DNA of 64,000 bases, from the NCBI GenBank assembly GCA_963575745.1, contig CAUYUJ010016902.1, forward strand, positions 42,501-106,500. Reading direction: 5' to 3'. Within the stretch, counting starts at the first letter, position 1. Every line of letters begins with the position of its first letter. The DNA is from Prorocentrum cordatum (lineage: Eukaryota > Sar > Dinophyceae > Prorocentrales > Prorocentraceae). Below, one piece after another: positions 61,285 to 64,000 of this stretch. Position numbers and translations under genes: made by a program. The notes under the pieces were generated by a model, which searched no databases, had not been told where the DNA came from, and was given only the letters and a program-made list of their open reading frames with translations.

Positions 61285-61600
61285 TAATGATGATGATGGT
61301 GATGATGATGATGATGATGATGCTGATGCTGATGATGATGACGATAATGATGATGCTGACGATGCTGATGATGATGTTGATGATGACGATGTGAGGGGTG
61401 TGCCGAAAATGATGACGATGATGATGCTGATGATGATGATGCTGGCGGTGGTGATGTTGATGCTGGTGATGAGGATGATGACAATGACGATGGCGGTGAT
61501 GGTGATGTTGATGACAATGACGAGAATGACGATGACGATGACGATGGTGATGATGATGCTGGTGATGATGATGCTGACGATGGCGATGACGATTGCGATG
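61285..61600. repeat. (GAT)n array
   Basis: GATGATGATGCTGATG repeats with GAGGGGTGTGCCGAAAATGA inserted at about 61392, a scrap of the neighbouring family unit. 61635-61670 then matches the leader of the 20.66 kb repeat. Confidence 0.9.
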
Positions 61601-61689
61601 GGAGGAGGGGGGCGGAGGAAGGAGGCAACGCGGGGCGCTGTCTCTTCAAAACGAGGACCCAGCGCCACAGAATGGCCGGGAACAAGTAC

Positions 61690-62340
61690 ATAAAATATCG
61701 CGGACGAGGGCAAGGCAAGGCGTAGGCCTAAAGATCCTTCACGAGAGATTGGCTTCCAGAATTCACCTCGTCAGCCGCGTGCAGTCACGCTTGCTACGCA
61801 AGCTGGGGCGACCCTGCGATCTGATGCCAACGAGCTTGCGCCGACAACCGTCAAAATACAAATCACAGATTTTTAGTCGGGAGGTGGTAGGAATCCTCCG
61901 TTTCACCGCCTGGGCGAACCATCGCTGTTCGCCTTGCGCCACCACCCATGTTGAGTTTTTTTCGGCGGCCATTAAGGACCCCCTAGAAATATCCCCCCCG
62001 CACCGACCGCGACATTTAGCACCCGTATTCCTAAATTCCTCAGGGCCAAGGGGTCGTGGGAGCGGGGGGGATTGAGGCGGCGAGGGTGGGTGAGTTCTCG
62101 ACAAATGATGAGTCGTCAGTCTTTTGTCGAGCGCAATGCTGAAGCGCTCGATGGGCCAGCTGATTGCGCGAAAGCTGACCATCACCACACATGCACAGAG
62201 CCCCAATGGCGACAACAACTCTGGCGCGCGGCATGACATTGTGCACTGTGACACAATATGATATCCTGCATCGTGACACAATACGCGTGTCTCATTGCGC
62301 GCGCGTGCGAAATACAAAAAACAAGAAGGAAATCGCAAGC
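61690..62340. other. no recognisable gene
   Basis: Non-repetitive apart from GTGACACAATA repeats at 62230-62290. Confidence 0.4.
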
Positions 62341-62344
62341 CCAG

Positions 62345-63062
62345 CGGGCCAGAGGCGCGCTAAAATCTCCGGAAACAAGCTAACAATATTCTGGTTCGCG
62401 CGCGCGTGGTGGCCCCTGGGGGTCTGGGAGCGAGAAGGCAAATCCCTGGCAAATCCCAGGCAGATCCCCGGCAGGGTTCCGTCAGAGATGAAGGATCTCT
62501 TGGGCGCGGCCCTGGGGGCCTCTGGAACGATCCAGGAGCGGCCCGAGGAGCCGCCAAATAGGTGGCAGGCTCAATGGCCTGAGGCAAAGAGCGCTCCAAG
62601 ACGGCCCCAGATGGCCTCAAAATGGCCCGCGATGCCCCCGACGCGCCCCGACAGGACGCCAAGAGGCCTAAGAGGCTTCCCAAGAGGGCCCCAAGAGGGA
62701 CCCAAGAGACAAAGAGTATTGATGTTATAATAGTTGTTGAAGGACCCCGGCGTTCTCCCATTTTGAATTTCCCAACGCTTCCAGACGGCCCAAACCGCTC
62801 CCAAGACCGCCCCAAGACGACTCAATAGCTCTCGAAGAGGGCCCCGAAACGGCCCAGGAGGGCCCCGCCCAAGCGGCCTCCAAGACGGGCTGAGAGGCCT
62901 CAAGGATGTCTCCAAGAGAGGGCCGAGATTGCCCACCCGAACGGACATTTCGAGCTCTCTGCCCCAAGATGCCCCCAGAAAAGCCCCAAGAGCCCCCCAA
63001 AAGGCCCCCAGGAGCCCGTAGAGGCTACCAAGAGGCCCAAAATGCCGTCACGAGGCCTCCCT
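62345..63062. repeat. partial MITE-interior homologue and CCCCAAGAGG loci
   Basis: 62345-62430 (GGGCCAGAGGCGCGCTAAAA, AACAATATTCTGGTTCGCGC, GGCCCCTGGGGG) matches 24405-24480 inside the nested element. CCCCAAGAGGC units follow at 62580-62710 and 62840-63060. The family's terminal repeats were not found here, so it is either truncated or a separate relative. Confidence 0.65.
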
Positions 63063-63375
63063 TGAAACCCCACCAGGACTGCCAAAAACGATTGCCCAGG
63101 CAGCACCGCATGAGTCTGCGACGAACCCCCGAAACCAACTCCACACTCACTGCGTCACCTTCAACGCACCCCACGCACCCTCTCAAGAAAACAGACCCGC
63201 CCAGCCGCACCGCATTGTCAATGATCATTAGAGCAATCGGCAGCGGTGCGACAGTCTGGACTGGCAGAATAAGCGAAGCGGTTCAATAGCAGAAGAAGAT
63301 GCCAACACAGAACGGTAAAAACCAACATTTAGGACATAGCCAACTGTACTCCGAAAGCTGATCGGCGCAAGCCCA
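63063..63375. other. no recognisable feature
   Basis: Nothing recognisable on either strand. Confidence 0.4.
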
Positions 63376-63384
63376 TCATTTCAA

Positions 63385-63930
63385 TCGTGAGATGTAGTCC
63401 CGAACATGGAGTAACGCATTGCGGCGCGATGCAATTTCTCCAATGCTCTCGCGCGCGCTCGTGAGAGCAATGCAAAGCAACAAAAATGACCGTCCGAACT
63501 TCACAAAGTGGATCTCGCATTTTGATGGCCCAGATATGAAACGACGCACTGCATCGCTATGCGCGTCCCTTACTGTTCGCACGCACGCGCCCGCGTGCAA
63601 AGCCAAACTCCACGTGGAACGGCCCACCTAAAGTCGCCTATTCCATCCGTGCTCTGCAGCCCCCAACATGGAATGACGCATTGCGGCGCGACGCATTGTC
63701 TGCATTGCCCGCGCGCGCGCGCTCCCCGCCCCCTCGCGCGAGCAACGCAGCATCAAACAGGGAATTGCACTCTGAATCTCTGAAGCTGACGGCTGGTACA
63801 ATCACCGCTTCGATCGTGAGTTGTCAGCCTCGATGTGAAATAATGCGTTGTGTCGCGACGCGCGTTCCTCATTGCTCGTACGCACCCGCGTGCAATACGA
63901 AAACCCACGAGCAATGGCCAACGTACGTCG
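63385..63930. repeat. degenerate tandem, about 4 units of 140 bp
   Basis: Units share AACATGGA-TAACGCATTGCGGCGCGA, CGCATTG and CACGCGCCCGCGTGCAAA, with starts near 63385, 63525, 63655 and 63810. Confidence 0.6.
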
Positions 63931-64000
63931 AAGACTGAGAAGTGGAATGTACCCGGTGACGGACCCAACAATTTCTAAACATATGGCGAATACAATTAGA

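Overview
The window looks like nuclear DNA of a dinoflagellate. The strongest evidence is a full 22-nt copy of the dinoflagellate spliced-leader sequence (reverse strand, 20521-20542), lying 66 nt upstream of the start codon of a broken, intron-less coding region. This is the signature of a trans-spliced mRNA that was copied back into the genome. GC-rich codon use, several RNase-H-bearing non-LTR retrotransposon copies, a tyrosine-recombinase retroelement with methyltransferase-like domains, and very dense simple, tandem and inverted repeats all fit that picture. I found no rRNA, tRNA, CRISPR or bacterial-type operon signal. No intact ordinary host gene can be defended. The closest are a partial exon at the left edge and a few coding remnants.

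Layout. 1-2.1 kb: a partial minus-strand exon running off the left edge, then a decayed gag-like fragment. 2.2-14.6 kb: almost wholly repetitive (CA, TCC and ATC microsatellites, several minisatellites, a dispersed tandem family at 3.0-3.8 kb with an inverted copy at 7.0-7.75 kb, and a large imperfect palindrome centred near 10.18 kb). 14.7-17.3 kb: a deleted non-LTR element (minus strand). 18.0-21.2 kb: tandem repeats, the spliced-leader retrogene and another copy of the dispersed family. 21.8-25.2 kb: small inverted-repeat DNA transposons, including a nested pair with perfect 8-bp target duplications inside a coding remnant. 25.8-34.4 kb: GAT array, a 12-unit minisatellite, inverted arrays and short-motif tandems. 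34.5-41.66 kb: a decayed, RNase-H-bearing non-LTR element (plus strand) with a foldback inside it. 42.9-46.5 kb: a better preserved non-LTR element (minus strand) with reverse transcriptase and RNase H in two overlapping frames. 46.5-47.9 kb: direct and tandem repeats.

47.96-59.33 kb (minus strand) is the most notable part: about 11.4 kb of nearly continuous coding sequence. In order it holds a gag-like protein with a CCCH finger, a cytosine-methyltransferase-like domain, an acidic linker, a DIRS-type reverse transcriptase with RNase H, a second methyltransferase-like segment, a tyrosine recombinase with all six expected active-site residues, and an unusual hydrophobic, cysteine-rich C-terminal extension. 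Gag, reverse transcriptase and recombinase share one reading frame, broken by two in-frame TAG codons and by frame excursions that cancel out, two of which sit at C8 homopolymers. 59.4-64 kb returns to simple repeats, short-motif tandems and dispersed fragments.

Most open frames elsewhere are stop-poor readings of GC-rich repeats, not genes. All family assignments come from motif reading without database searches.
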